From positions 124,001 through 188,000 of the forward strand of contig NZ_VOEI01000006.1 of assembly GCF_007846095.1 (NCBI RefSeq): 64,000 bases of DNA, written 5' to 3'. The notes under the pieces are model-generated. The model had not been told where the DNA came from, ran no database searches, and was given only the letters and a program-made list of their open reading frames with translations. Positions within the stretch are counted from its first letter, which is position 1. Every line of letters begins with the position of its first letter. Origin of the DNA: Mucilaginibacter achroorhodeus. Its GTDB lineage: Bacteria > Bacteroidota > Bacteroidia > Sphingobacteriales > Sphingobacteriaceae. Positions 8,726-16,839 of this stretch are shown here, in pieces. The translations under genes and the position numbers were made by a program.

Positions 8726-9646
8726 ATGCACATGCACAGTCACGATCATTCGCACCATCACCACGATCATACACCCAAGCTTGACCATCTTAATGCCGCC
8801 TTTATCTGGGGGATAGTCCTTAATTCGGCTTTTGTAGTTATCGAAGTGATCTACGGTTTGATCAGTGGCTCACTTTCGCTGCTTACCGATGCCGGCCATA
8901 ACCTAAGCGATGTGGCTTCTTTAGCGTTGGCGCTCCTGGCTTTTAAACTGGCCAAGGCCAAATCAAACAAGAACTATACTTATGGTTACAAGCGGTCTAC
9001 TATCATCGTGTCGTTTTTTAACGCTGTGATACTGGTAGTTGCTGTCGGCTTCATCATTTATGAAGCCGTTATGCGTTTTATCCACCCCGAGCCAATTGCA
9101 GGTGGTACCATTGCATGGGTTGCTTTGGCAGGTATTGGCGTAAACGGTTTTACCGCATGGCTTTTTGTGAAGGATAAAGACAGCGACCTCAACGTAAAAG
9201 GTGCTTACCTGCACATGGCAGTGGATGCCATTGTATCATTAGGAGTTGTAATCTCTGGTCTAATAATTTATTTTACAGGGTTTATGTGGTTGGATAGCGC
9301 GGTAAGTATCATTATCGGTGTGGTGATATTGGTAGGCACCTGGAGTTTGCTAAAAGATAGTCTTCGCCTTGAAATGGATGGCGTACCAAAGGACATCGAT
9401 CTGCAAAAAATAAAAGCTGAATTACTTAAAGGAAAGGGGGTAGTAGATGTACACCATATGCACGTTTGGGCCTTGAGCACTACAGAAAATGCCCTAACTG
9501 CTCACTTGGTCATCAGCCCGGAAAACATGGCTATATTTGATGAGATAAAGCATGACCTGCGCCACAAGCTTGAACATCTATCCATTACCCACAGCACTTT
9601 TGAGCCGGAGTTTAGCGACGAAAAATGCCAGCAACCAGATTGTTAA
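8726..9646 (+). CDS. CDF-family cation efflux protein (CzcD/ZitB-like)
   Basis: A 306-residue inner-membrane metal/proton antiporter, probably exporting Zn(II) or related divalent cations. The N-terminus is His-rich (MHMHSHDHSHHHHDH), followed by six membrane segments. The metal site residues are visible as HxxxD pairs: TDAGHNLSD near residues 55-63 and YLHMAVDAIVS near 160-170. A C-terminal cytoplasmic domain (from about 215) contains VVDVHHMHVWALS. I take the ATG at 8726 as start; a TTG six bases upstream is less likely. The GTTCAC array lies upstream, and the Dabb gene follows 11 bp after the stop. Confidence 0.93.
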   Translation: MHMHSHDHSHHHHDHTPKLDHLNAAFIWGIVLNSAFVVIEVIYGLISGSLSLLTDAGHNLSDVASLALALLAFKLAKAKSNKNYTYGYKRSTIIVSFFNAVILVVAVGFIIYEAVMRFIHPEPIAGGTIAWVALAGIGVNGFTAWLFVKDKDSDLNVKGAYLHMAVDAIVSLGVVISGLIIYFTGFMWLDSAVSIIIGVVILVGTWSLLKDSLRLEMDGVPKDIDLQKIKAELLKGKGVVDVHHMHVWALSTTENALTAHLVISPENMAIFDEIKHDLRHKLEHLSITHSTFEPEFSDEKCQQPDC

Positions 9647-9657
9647 ACCTTACCGAT

Positions 9658-10077
9658 ATGAAAAACACCCGACGGAAATTCATCTCTACTGCTGCTGCAC
9701 TAACAGCCGGTACAGCTGTAGCATCAGCCATGCCAACACTCATAAAATCAACTGCCATGAATAATAAATATCCAATTGTACACCATGTTTTCTTTTGGTT
9801 GAAAAACCCGGGTTCGATAGAGGATCGCGATAAGATCATCACCGGATTAAAGACCCTTCGTAAAATAGAGACCATCAAAGAGCTGCGTATTGGCGTAGTT
9901 GCCAGTACCGAAAAGCGCGATGTGGTTGATAATAGCTGGGCAGTATCAGAACTGATGTTCTTCGAAAACCTGGAAGGGCAGGCATCATATCAAAGCCACC
10001 CGATTCATCAGCAATTTATAAAAGATTGCAGCCACCTTTGGGATAAGGTTGTTGTTTATGATGCAATGGATGTGTAG
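9658..10077 (+). CDS. Tat-exported Dabb (stress-responsive A/B barrel) domain protein
   Basis: 139 residues from the ATG at 9658. The first residues MKNTRRKFISTAAALTAGTA carry a twin-arginine signal (T-R-R-K-F-I), suggesting folded export to the periplasm. The mature part (YPIVHHVFFWLKNPGS...) matches the Dabb dimeric alpha-beta barrel family, ending HPIHQQFIKDCSHLWDKVVVYD. Members bind small hydrophobic molecules or act as minor enzymes, so no reaction can be assigned. A longer frame from 9625 overlaps the CDF gene and is not needed. It probably shares a transcript with the CDF gene (11-bp gap). A bidirectional terminator follows. Confidence 0.85.
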   Translation: MKNTRRKFISTAAALTAGTAVASAMPTLIKSTAMNNKYPIVHHVFFWLKNPGSIEDRDKIITGLKTLRKIETIKELRIGVVASTEKRDVVDNSWAVSELMFFENLEGQASYQSHPIHQQFIKDCSHLWDKVVVYDAMDV

Positions 10078-10138
10078 ATAATAGCTAATATAAAACGTGT
10101 TATTGCAAGGTATAAAGCAATGAAGCGTTGTTAACGAA

Positions 10139-10170
10139 AAAGCCCCGATAATTTTATTATCGGGGCTTTC
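10139..10170. terminator. Bidirectional terminator
   Basis: AGCCCCGATAAT (10141-10152) pairs perfectly with ATTATCGGGGCT (10156-10167). There is a T-rich tail on the plus strand and a T run on the minus strand, so it can serve both the Dabb gene and the convergent receptor gene. Confidence 0.9.
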
Positions 10171-10189
10171 TTTATATGGGATTAAATGA

Positions 10190-12793
10190 TTAACGTCCGC
10201 CGTTACCGCCGCCCATGCCGCCACCTTGCTGGTCGCCGCCCTGGATCTGGTCGTCGTTGTTAACACCTTTCTTCTTTTGTGTAGGATTAGCGGGTTTAAA
10301 GCTTATTTTACCAAAGCTGTAGCTAAACGTTATACCAAATGATTGGAAAGGAAACTGGGTTTTTGATATCTGGCTGAAACCCGGGCTTGATATGTTTTGG
10401 TTAAATGATTTGTTAACTGCAAACGGTTGTACAGTGTTGAAACCAAGTGAAGCCTTCTTGTTCATGAATTGTTTCTTGATACCAAAGGCATAAATACCGA
10501 ACGATGGGCTTGAGCCCTGTATTGTACGGCGCGGTGAGTTCATGAAACCGAATGCTTCAAAGATGATGTTCTTAGGCAAATTCAAAGTAGCGCTACCGAA
10601 CATGGTGTACATGTACTGCGTTTTGATCGCATCCGGATTAATAAAGTTTGCAAATTCCGAATAAACGGTAGGGTTGTAAGTAAATACGTTAACACTTGCG
10701 CGTACAGTTAACGGTTTAAATGGCGTAACCGAACCAAAGAAACTTGCTCCCCATGAGTTGTTCAATGCAGCGTTACGTTGTATGGTACGTGTACCAATTA
10801 CGGTATCTATTTTTGCACCTGTTTGAATGTAATCCGTAATAGGTTGCGCTAATCCTTCGATCAAATCACTTGTTCTCTTGTAATAAACCGAGAAGTTTAG
10901 CACTGATGATTTAATGAAGGTATTGTAGTTCAATTCAACGGTTTGCGATACTTCCGGCGCCAGGTTAGGGTTACCTACAGACTGGGCCTGAATGTTTGAC
11001 CTATTGATGAACGGATTTAATACCTGCAAGCTTGGGCGCTGGATACGTTTGCTATATGATAATTTAAACGTGTTTGAACCTATAATTTTTTGTATGGTAA
11101 GGCTTGGAATATAAGTATTGTAGCTGGCATCAAAAGGTTTAAGTTCTTGTTGATTTGCGCCGCTTGCATAAGGCGTTTGCGGGTCACCTGCTATCTTTGT
11201 ATTCTCGTACCTGAAACCTGCCAACACCGAGTAGCTCTTTGGCAATGTAATGGTGAATACGCCGTAACCTGCATAAACGTTTTGTTTGTAGTTGTACAGG
11301 TTTGAGTTCAGTGGATCAATAATAGGGTTATTACCAAGCGAGTCTACTGAGTAAATGTTATAATCACTGTTGATGCGCCTTTGTATGGTTTTACCACCTG
11401 CCTCTAATTTCAAGGTTTTATTTATCGGTAAAACATAGTCGCCTTGTAAAGTATACTCGTCGTTTTTACCATCGTTATTACCTGCCTGGCTTGGCTGCGG
11501 CGCACCTTTTCCTGTGTTTGGTAAACCCTGGAATAAGTTGTTATAGTCGGTTTTGATGATGCTATGGCTCCACTGACCGGAAAAGGTTATCTCATGACCT
11601 TCTTTTTTGAATTTGTGCGTGTAATCCAAGTTCCAGTCGAATCCGCTGAATTTATTGCGGTTAGAGTTGATGCCAATGTAGGCCAAAGATTTAGCAGGAT
11701 TAATGAAGTCAGTAATATTGTAGTTACCACCGCCATTAGTATTAAAACCACCATCATTTAAAGCGAGGGTACTGTTAATACTGTTGAATCCGTTAAATTC
11801 ATAACCGGCAGTTATCGTTCCCCTAACCCCGTGGCGCTTTGTCTCGCTTGAAAGGAAGTTTTTGTTAAGCTGGTTTACCGCTGCTTTGCTGGCTGAAGCA
11901 GGCGTGTTGATGGTCTGCTCAAAATCAGTGGTCATGGTTTGTGGCCATGTTAAGTTACCACCAATGTTAGCAGATAAATTGAAACGGTTTTTATTGTAAT
12001 TTAAGTTGATGTTACCGTTATTTTGACGTGTACCTACACCACCGCTCACAGAACCGCTGATACCTGAAGCGTTTTTAGTTTTTGTGATGATGTTGATGAT
12101 ACCACCAGAACCCTCAGCATCATATTTAGCTGATGGAGAAGTAACAACTTCAATGTTTTTGATCTGATCTGCAGGGATGGTTTTCAATACATCGCTTAAG
12201 CTGGCAGAAGTTGCACCTGATGGTTTACCATTAATCAAAACGCGAACGTTCTGGTCACCGCGGATAGCAACGTTACCATTCATATCAACCGATACCAATG
12301 GCACTTTCTGCAATACATCCGTAGCGTTACCACCCGTAGATGTTACATCCTTTTCAGCATTATAAACGATCTTATCTATCTTATTTTCTACAAGTGCCTG
12401 CTGACCAACAATTTGCACTTCTTTAAGGGCAGTGGCACTTGGTTTCAGCAAGATGGTACCCATGTTATTATCGGGTTTGGCTGCAGTAGTTTCAACCGGG
12501 TCAAAAGTCCTTGCAGGATAACCGATAAAGGAAATGGTGATCTTGTATTTACCGGTTTTGATACCGTTAAGCTGGAAGTTACCGTTCCCATCGGTTAGTA
12601 CACCGTTCATGGGGGTGGTAGCACCGCTTCTGAACAAGCTTACAGTAGCATAATCTACCGGTTTTTTGGTTAACGAGTCGATAACCCTTCCGGAAATTTT
12701 GCCCACAATACTTGAGCCGCCGCCCATAGGTATCTGGGCGTTAGCCTTGAGTGCAGCACAAACAACTATTATAAGTAAAAGTATTCGTTTCAT
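10190..12793 (-). CDS. TonB-dependent-receptor-like outer-membrane protein
   Basis: An 867-residue outer-membrane protein. Signal peptide MKRILLLIIVVCAALKANAQ; a carboxypeptidase-regulatory-like beta-sandwich at about 32-120 (GRVIDSLTKKPVDYATVSLF..); a plug-like domain at about 125-245 (ATDVLQKVPLVSVDMNGNVAIRG.. and SGGIINIITK); then a long barrel of the outer-membrane beta-barrel family 3 type. The C-terminus continues past the last strand into a Gly/Gln-rich tail (GGGMGGGNGGR), unusual for a barrel. No TonB box is obvious near the N-terminus and no SusD partner is adjacent, so the transported substrate is unknown. Confidence 0.88.
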   Translation of the reverse strand: MKRILLLIIVVCAALKANAQIPMGGGSSIVGKISGRVIDSLTKKPVDYATVSLFRSGATTPMNGVLTDGNGNFQLNGIKTGKYKITISFIGYPARTFDPVETTAAKPDNNMGTILLKPSATALKEVQIVGQQALVENKIDKIVYNAEKDVTSTGGNATDVLQKVPLVSVDMNGNVAIRGDQNVRVLINGKPSGATSASLSDVLKTIPADQIKNIEVVTSPSAKYDAEGSGGIINIITKTKNASGISGSVSGGVGTRQNNGNINLNYNKNRFNLSANIGGNLTWPQTMTTDFEQTINTPASASKAAVNQLNKNFLSSETKRHGVRGTITAGYEFNGFNSINSTLALNDGGFNTNGGGNYNITDFINPAKSLAYIGINSNRNKFSGFDWNLDYTHKFKKEGHEITFSGQWSHSIIKTDYNNLFQGLPNTGKGAPQPSQAGNNDGKNDEYTLQGDYVLPINKTLKLEAGGKTIQRRINSDYNIYSVDSLGNNPIIDPLNSNLYNYKQNVYAGYGVFTITLPKSYSVLAGFRYENTKIAGDPQTPYASGANQQELKPFDASYNTYIPSLTIQKIIGSNTFKLSYSKRIQRPSLQVLNPFINRSNIQAQSVGNPNLAPEVSQTVELNYNTFIKSSVLNFSVYYKRTSDLIEGLAQPITDYIQTGAKIDTVIGTRTIQRNAALNNSWGASFFGSVTPFKPLTVRASVNVFTYNPTVYSEFANFINPDAIKTQYMYTMFGSATLNLPKNIIFEAFGFMNSPRRTIQGSSPSFGIYAFGIKKQFMNKKASLGFNTVQPFAVNKSFNQNISSPGFSQISKTQFPFQSFGITFSYSFGKISFKPANPTQKKKGVNNDDQIQGGDQQGGGMGGGNGGR

Positions 12794-12984
12794 AAATTTT
12801 TGAGCGTTTTCGTAATTTGAGGCGAAATTGCTGAAAATGTTACAGCTGTATCTGCAGAAATTAGAAAATTATTAATGATGTAATGTAGATGTTACACTTA
12901 GTGGTGAGTGTATTGAGTGAACGACGTAATGAGTGAAGAAGTGAATGTGAAAATCTCACAGCATTCTTACAAGGCATAATCCTC

Positions 12985-13101
12985 CACTGGTCGAAGTTTT
13001 TAGCTTCGTCCTAAAATATTGCAAGCATCCTGTTTGCGTGTTAAGCTGTAAGCTTAACAGATTTTAGGTCGGAAGTTACGCTGCGCTAAACTTCGACCAG
13101 T
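12985..13101. repeat. 117-bp four-hairpin repeat (family C), copy 1
   Basis: The termini ACTGGTCGAAGTTT (12985) and AAACTTCGACCAGT (to 13101) are inverted repeats; inner CCTAAAAT and ATTTTAGG also match. Read on the minus strand it forms four successive hairpins. A second copy in the opposite orientation is at 20807-20925. The rest of 12794-13177 holds no gene, only AT-rich sequence and a GTGAGT/AGTGA-rich stretch at 12900-12950. Confidence 0.75.
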
Positions 13102-13117
13102 AAATGGTTATAAATTA

Positions 13118-13154
13118 GTCTTTGCGAGGAGCGACAACGACGCGGCAATCTTCT
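13118..13154. repeat. REP-like sequence
   Basis: GTCTTTGCGAGGAGCGACAA.. through GGCAATCTTCTC. It matches the reverse complement of 57731-57765 in most positions and belongs to the same broad class as 545-627. It lies just after the leuS stop. Confidence 0.65.
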
Positions 13155-13177
13155 CGCGTTGTTTACTCGCGACAAGA

Positions 13178-16012
13178 TCACACCACCACGTTCACAATCC
13201 TGCCCTTAACAACGATCACTTTTTTAGGTGCTTTGCCGTCGAGGTGTTTTTGCACGTCGGCGTGGGCCAGTACTGCGGCTTCAACATCGGCGGGCTCCAT
13301 TGTCAGGGGCAGACTAATGTTGGTACGAACCTTACCGTTGAAGGAGATAGGGTAGGCAAAGTCATCCTCAACCAAGTATTCCGGTTGGAACTTTGGATAA
13401 GCTGCAGTTGAAATTGAGCCTGCGGGGTTACCCAGCAACGACCATAGTTCTTCTGCAATGTGCGGCGCATAAGGTGCCAGCACGATCACCAAATTTTCAA
13501 GGATGGCGCGTTTATTACATTTGAGATCAGTAAGCTCATTCACAGCGATCATGAAGCTGGATACTGAAGTATTGAACGAGAAACGCTCGATGTCATCTTC
13601 TACTTTTTTAATGATCTTATGCAGCGCTTTCAGTTCCGCTTTAGTGGGAGCCTCGTTTGATATTGAGAAATTCCAGTTTGCATCATGGAACAATCTCCAG
13701 AATTTACGCAGGAATTTGAACACACCCTCAATACCGTTGGTATTCCAGGGTTTGCTTTGCTCCAGCGGACCAAGGAACATCTCATACATACGCAGGGTAT
13801 CCGCACCGTAACGCTCGATTAGATCATCCGGGTTAACCACGTTGAACTTTGATTTCGACATTTTTTCCACTTCAACACCGCAAATGTATTTTCCATTTTC
13901 AAGGCTAAATTCAGCATCAGCAAAATCCTCCCTCCAGGCTTTAAATTTATTGATGTTTAGTATATCGTTCTCCACAATGTTCACGTCTACATGCAATGGA
14001 GAAGTCTTATGGTCTTTGATCAAACCATGGGATATGAAGGTGTTTGTACCTCTGCCTTCCTCGTCAATTAAACGATAAACAAAGTTACTGCGACCCTGTA
14101 TCATGCCCTGGTTGATGAGCTTTTTGAAAGGCTCTTCTTCAATGGCTTTGCCAATATCTTTCAAAAACTTATTCCAGAAACGGCTGTACAGCAAGTGACC
14201 GGTAGCGTGCTCGCTGCCACCAATGTACAGGTCAACATCTTTCCAGTACTCAATCGCTTTTTCTGATGCAAACTCAGTGTTGTTATCTGCATCCATGTAG
14301 CGGTACCAATACCAGCTGCTGCCTGCCCAGCCTGGCATGGTGCTTAGCTCGTATTCGTTGCCATTGTAGTTCCAACCAGTAGCTCTGCCCAACGGTGGCT
14401 CGCCGGTTTCGGTTGGTAAGTACTTGTCTATCTCCGGCAATAACAAAGGCAATTCGCTTTCTTCTATCAGCTGCGGCAAGCCATCTTTAAAGTAAACCGG
14501 TACCGGTTCGCCCCAGTAACGCTGACGGCCAAATATCGCATCGCGCATGCGGAAATTCACTTTGGCTTTACCTAAACCAATTTCTTCCAGCTTGGCAACA
14601 ACGGCTGCAGTTGCTTCTTTGTAACTTAAACCGTTTATGAAATCGCTATTGATGTATTTACCTTCCTTGGTAGGATCTGCCTCGGTCTCGATATTTTGGA
14701 TATCGATGATCGGGATGATCGGCAGGTCAAAATGCTTAGCGAAAAGATAGTCGCGTTGATCACCGCTTGGTACGGCCATTACGGCACCGGTGCCGTAGCC
14801 TGCCAAAACATAATCTGCTATCCATACCGGTATCTTTTCGCCGTTCAACGGGTTTTTAACATAGCTGCCCGTAAACGCACCTGATACGGTTTTTGTATCG
14901 GCCATACGGTCGAGCTCGCTTTTCTTTTTGGTTTGAGCGATGTAAGCATCAATATCCGCCTTTTGCTCGGGAGTAGTTAACTCTGCGACCAACTCGTGTT
15001 CAGGAGCTATCACCAAAAAGCTAACTCCGAAAATGGTATCAACGCGGGTAGTGAAAACTTCGATGTAAGGAGCCGGATGTGAGGAGCCGGTTGTCGGATC
15101 GTTTTCCCTACTAAGGTCCTCGCTCTCCGCTCTCTCCAACGGAAACTTCACACTTGCACCAACACTTTTACCTATCCAGTTGCGCTGCATTTCTTTAAGC
15201 GGCTCGGGCCAGTCAATGGTATCAAGGCCTTGCAACAGGCGCTCGGCATAGGCGGTAATGCGCATGCTCCACTGCATCATTTTCTTTTGCTCAACAGGGT
15301 AGCCACCGCGCTCGCTAAAGCCATCTTTCACTTCGTCGTTAGCCAGTACAGTACCCAAGGCGGCACACCAGTTAACAGTGCTCTCGCGCAAGTAGGTGAG
15401 GCGATATTTTAGCAATTCCTGCTGCTGAATTTTTTCTGGTAAAGCCTTCCATTCATCAGCATCAAAAACAAGCGTATCTTCGTCGCAAACAGCGTTTATG
15501 CCTGCCGACCCTTTGGTTTCAAAATAGGCTACCAGTTTATCTATACTTTCTGCTTTATCAGCGTCTTTATTATACCAGCTATTGAATAGCTGCATAAAAA
15601 TCCACTGTGTCCACTTGTAGTAATCCGGCGAACTGGTACGCACCTCGCGACTCCAATCAAAAGAAAAACCAATCTGGTCTAATTGGCGGCGGTAGGTGTT
15701 AATGTTTGCCTCGGTGGTAACAGACGGGTGCTGCCCGGTTTGTATGGCGTACTGCTCTGCCGGTAAGCCAAAGCTATCATACCCCATCGGGTGCAACACG
15801 TTAAAACCTTTGTTGCGTTTATACCGCGCAAAAATATCAGAAGCGATATAGCCCAGCGGGTGGCCAACATGCAGCCCCGCACCAGATGGGTAGGGGAACA
15901 TATCTAACACATAGTACTTCGGCTTATTAGTATTATTCTCAGCCTTAAAAGTGTTATTATCGGCCCAAAACTGCTGCCACTTTTTCTCTATATCTTTAAA
16001 TTGATAATCCAT
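13178..16012 (-). CDS. leuS: Leucyl-tRNA synthetase
   Basis: Class I aminoacyl-tRNA synthetase charging tRNA-Leu. 944 residues, longer than the E. coli enzyme (860) owing to insertions such as 140-200 and 290-315. The HIGH motif is HVGH (48-51) in [20 protein letters not shown] is at 717-721. The editing domain contains the threonine-rich loop [12 protein letters not shown] (321-332) and [16 protein letters not shown] (406-421). In that last motif the position usually occupied by His (VPxHDxRD) is Gly417. A tRNA-binding C-terminal domain follows. The N-terminus [16 protein letters not shown] is normal. Confidence 0.97.
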   Translation of the reverse strand: MDYQFKDIEKKWQQFWADNNTFKAENNTNKPKYYVLDMFPYPSGAGLHVGHPLGYIASDIFARYKRNKGFNVLHPMGYDSFGLPAEQYAIQTGQHPSVTTEANINTYRRQLDQIGFSFDWSREVRTSSPDYYKWTQWIFMQLFNSWYNKDADKAESIDKLVAYFETKGSAGINAVCDEDTLVFDADEWKALPEKIQQQELLKYRLTYLRESTVNWCAALGTVLANDEVKDGFSERGGYPVEQKKMMQWSMRITAYAERLLQGLDTIDWPEPLKEMQRNWIGKSVGASVKFPLERAESEDLSRENDPTTGSSHPAPYIEVFTTRVDTIFGVSFLVIAPEHELVAELTTPEQKADIDAYIAQTKKKSELDRMADTKTVSGAFTGSYVKNPLNGEKIPVWIADYVLAGYGTGAVMAVPSGDQRDYLFAKHFDLPIIPIIDIQNIETEADPTKEGKYINSDFINGLSYKEATAAVVAKLEEIGLGKAKVNFRMRDAIFGRQRYWGEPVPVYFKDGLPQLIEESELPLLLPEIDKYLPTETGEPPLGRATGWNYNGNEYELSTMPGWAGSSWYWYRYMDADNNTEFASEKAIEYWKDVDLYIGGSEHATGHLLYSRFWNKFLKDIGKAIEEEPFKKLINQGMIQGRSNFVYRLIDEEGRGTNTFISHGLIKDHKTSPLHVDVNIVENDILNINKFKAWREDFADAEFSLENGKYICGVEVEKMSKSKFNVVNPDDLIERYGADTLRMYEMFLGPLEQSKPWNTNGIEGVFKFLRKFWRLFHDANWNFSISNEAPTKAELKALHKIIKKVEDDIERFSFNTSVSSFMIAVNELTDLKCNKRAILENLVIVLAPYAPHIAEELWSLLGNPAGSISTAAYPKFQPEYLVEDDFAYPISFNGKVRTNISLPLTMEPADVEAAVLAHADVQKHLDGKAPKKVIVVKGRIVNVVV

Positions 16013-16181
16013 TTTTTGTTTACCGGTTTGAGGTTGCGAAAATAGTAAAAACTGCTTACAGATTAGCCTTTTGACGGTGGATTACATAAAGTCTATCTAC
16101 TCGGTAGGTTAACATTAAAGTTGGCAGGCCATATTATAAGGCTTAATTTCGGCGTGGATATACTCGAGTAATACCACCCCC

Positions 16182-16565
16182 ATGTTTAAAAACTTTAAAG
16201 ATAAAGATATGCAGGCTGTTATTGGCTGGGTGCTCCGTGCAGGAGTGCTAATATCAATGCTAACGGTTTTTATAGGTGGTTGTGTGTATCTTTACAGGCA
16301 TGGCCATACCACAGCCGATTATCATCAGTTTAACGGAGTGCCTGATTTTATACAGACAGGCCAGGGCATTATACACGGCGTATTCACAGGCAGGGGCAGG
16401 GCTATTATTCAATTAGGCATTATCATGCTCATAGCCACGCCGGTAGTAAGGGTGTTATTTTCGGCCATAGGGTTTATCTTAGAAAAAGACCACCTGTACA
16501 CTGTCATTACCTTTATTGTGCTTTTTGTTATCATCTGCAGCGCTTTAAGCGGCCACGCAGGCTAA
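16182..16565 (+). CDS. DUF1634 family membrane protein
   Basis: 127 residues with three membrane segments: about 15-37 (VLRAGVLISMLTVFIGGCVYL), 72-95 (AIIQLGIIMLIATPVVRVLFSAIGF) and 104-122 (YTVITFIVLFVIICSAL). The spacing and the TGRGRAIIQLGIIMLIATPVVRV core match DUF1634. That family is often beside a TauE/SafE-type permease, but none is present here. Function unknown. A TAATTTCG box at 16144-16151 (one mismatch to TAnnTTTG) may be its promoter. The KTSC gene follows 39 bp later. Confidence 0.8.
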   Translation: MFKNFKDKDMQAVIGWVLRAGVLISMLTVFIGGCVYLYRHGHTTADYHQFNGVPDFIQTGQGIIHGVFTGRGRAIIQLGIIMLIATPVVRVLFSAIGFILEKDHLYTVITFIVLFVIICSALSGHAG

Positions 16566-16604
16566 TTTATCCAAACCATAATTTTTTAGCAATGTTGTAT
16601 TTAT

Positions 16605-16820
16605 ATGTACAGGCGTAAAGTACAGTCATCGGCTTTAGAGAGTGTTGGTTATGATGCCAAAAAGCAGATCCTCGAACTGGAGTTTAGGGAGCATAGTGAC
16701 GTATGGCAGTATTTCGGCATCAGGCCATCCACCTACAAAAAATTCATCAGCTCAGAATCATTAGGCAAATACTTCGTAACCCGCATTAAAGGCAAGTATC
16801 CGGAGTTGAAGTTATTGTAA
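16605..16820 (+). CDS. KTSC domain protein
   Basis: 71 residues: MYRRKVQSSALESVGYDAKK, then a segment with LELEFREHSDVWQYFGIRPS and a final KYFVTRIKGKYPELKL. This is a complete single KTSC domain (named after the C-terminal region of some lysyl-tRNA synthetases). Function unknown; stand-alone copies occur widely. It probably follows the DUF1634 gene on one transcript. Confidence 0.82.
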   Translation: MYRRKVQSSALESVGYDAKKQILELEFREHSDVWQYFGIRPSTYKKFISSESLGKYFVTRIKGKYPELKLL

Positions 16821-16839
16821 GGTAATAGCTCTTTAAATA

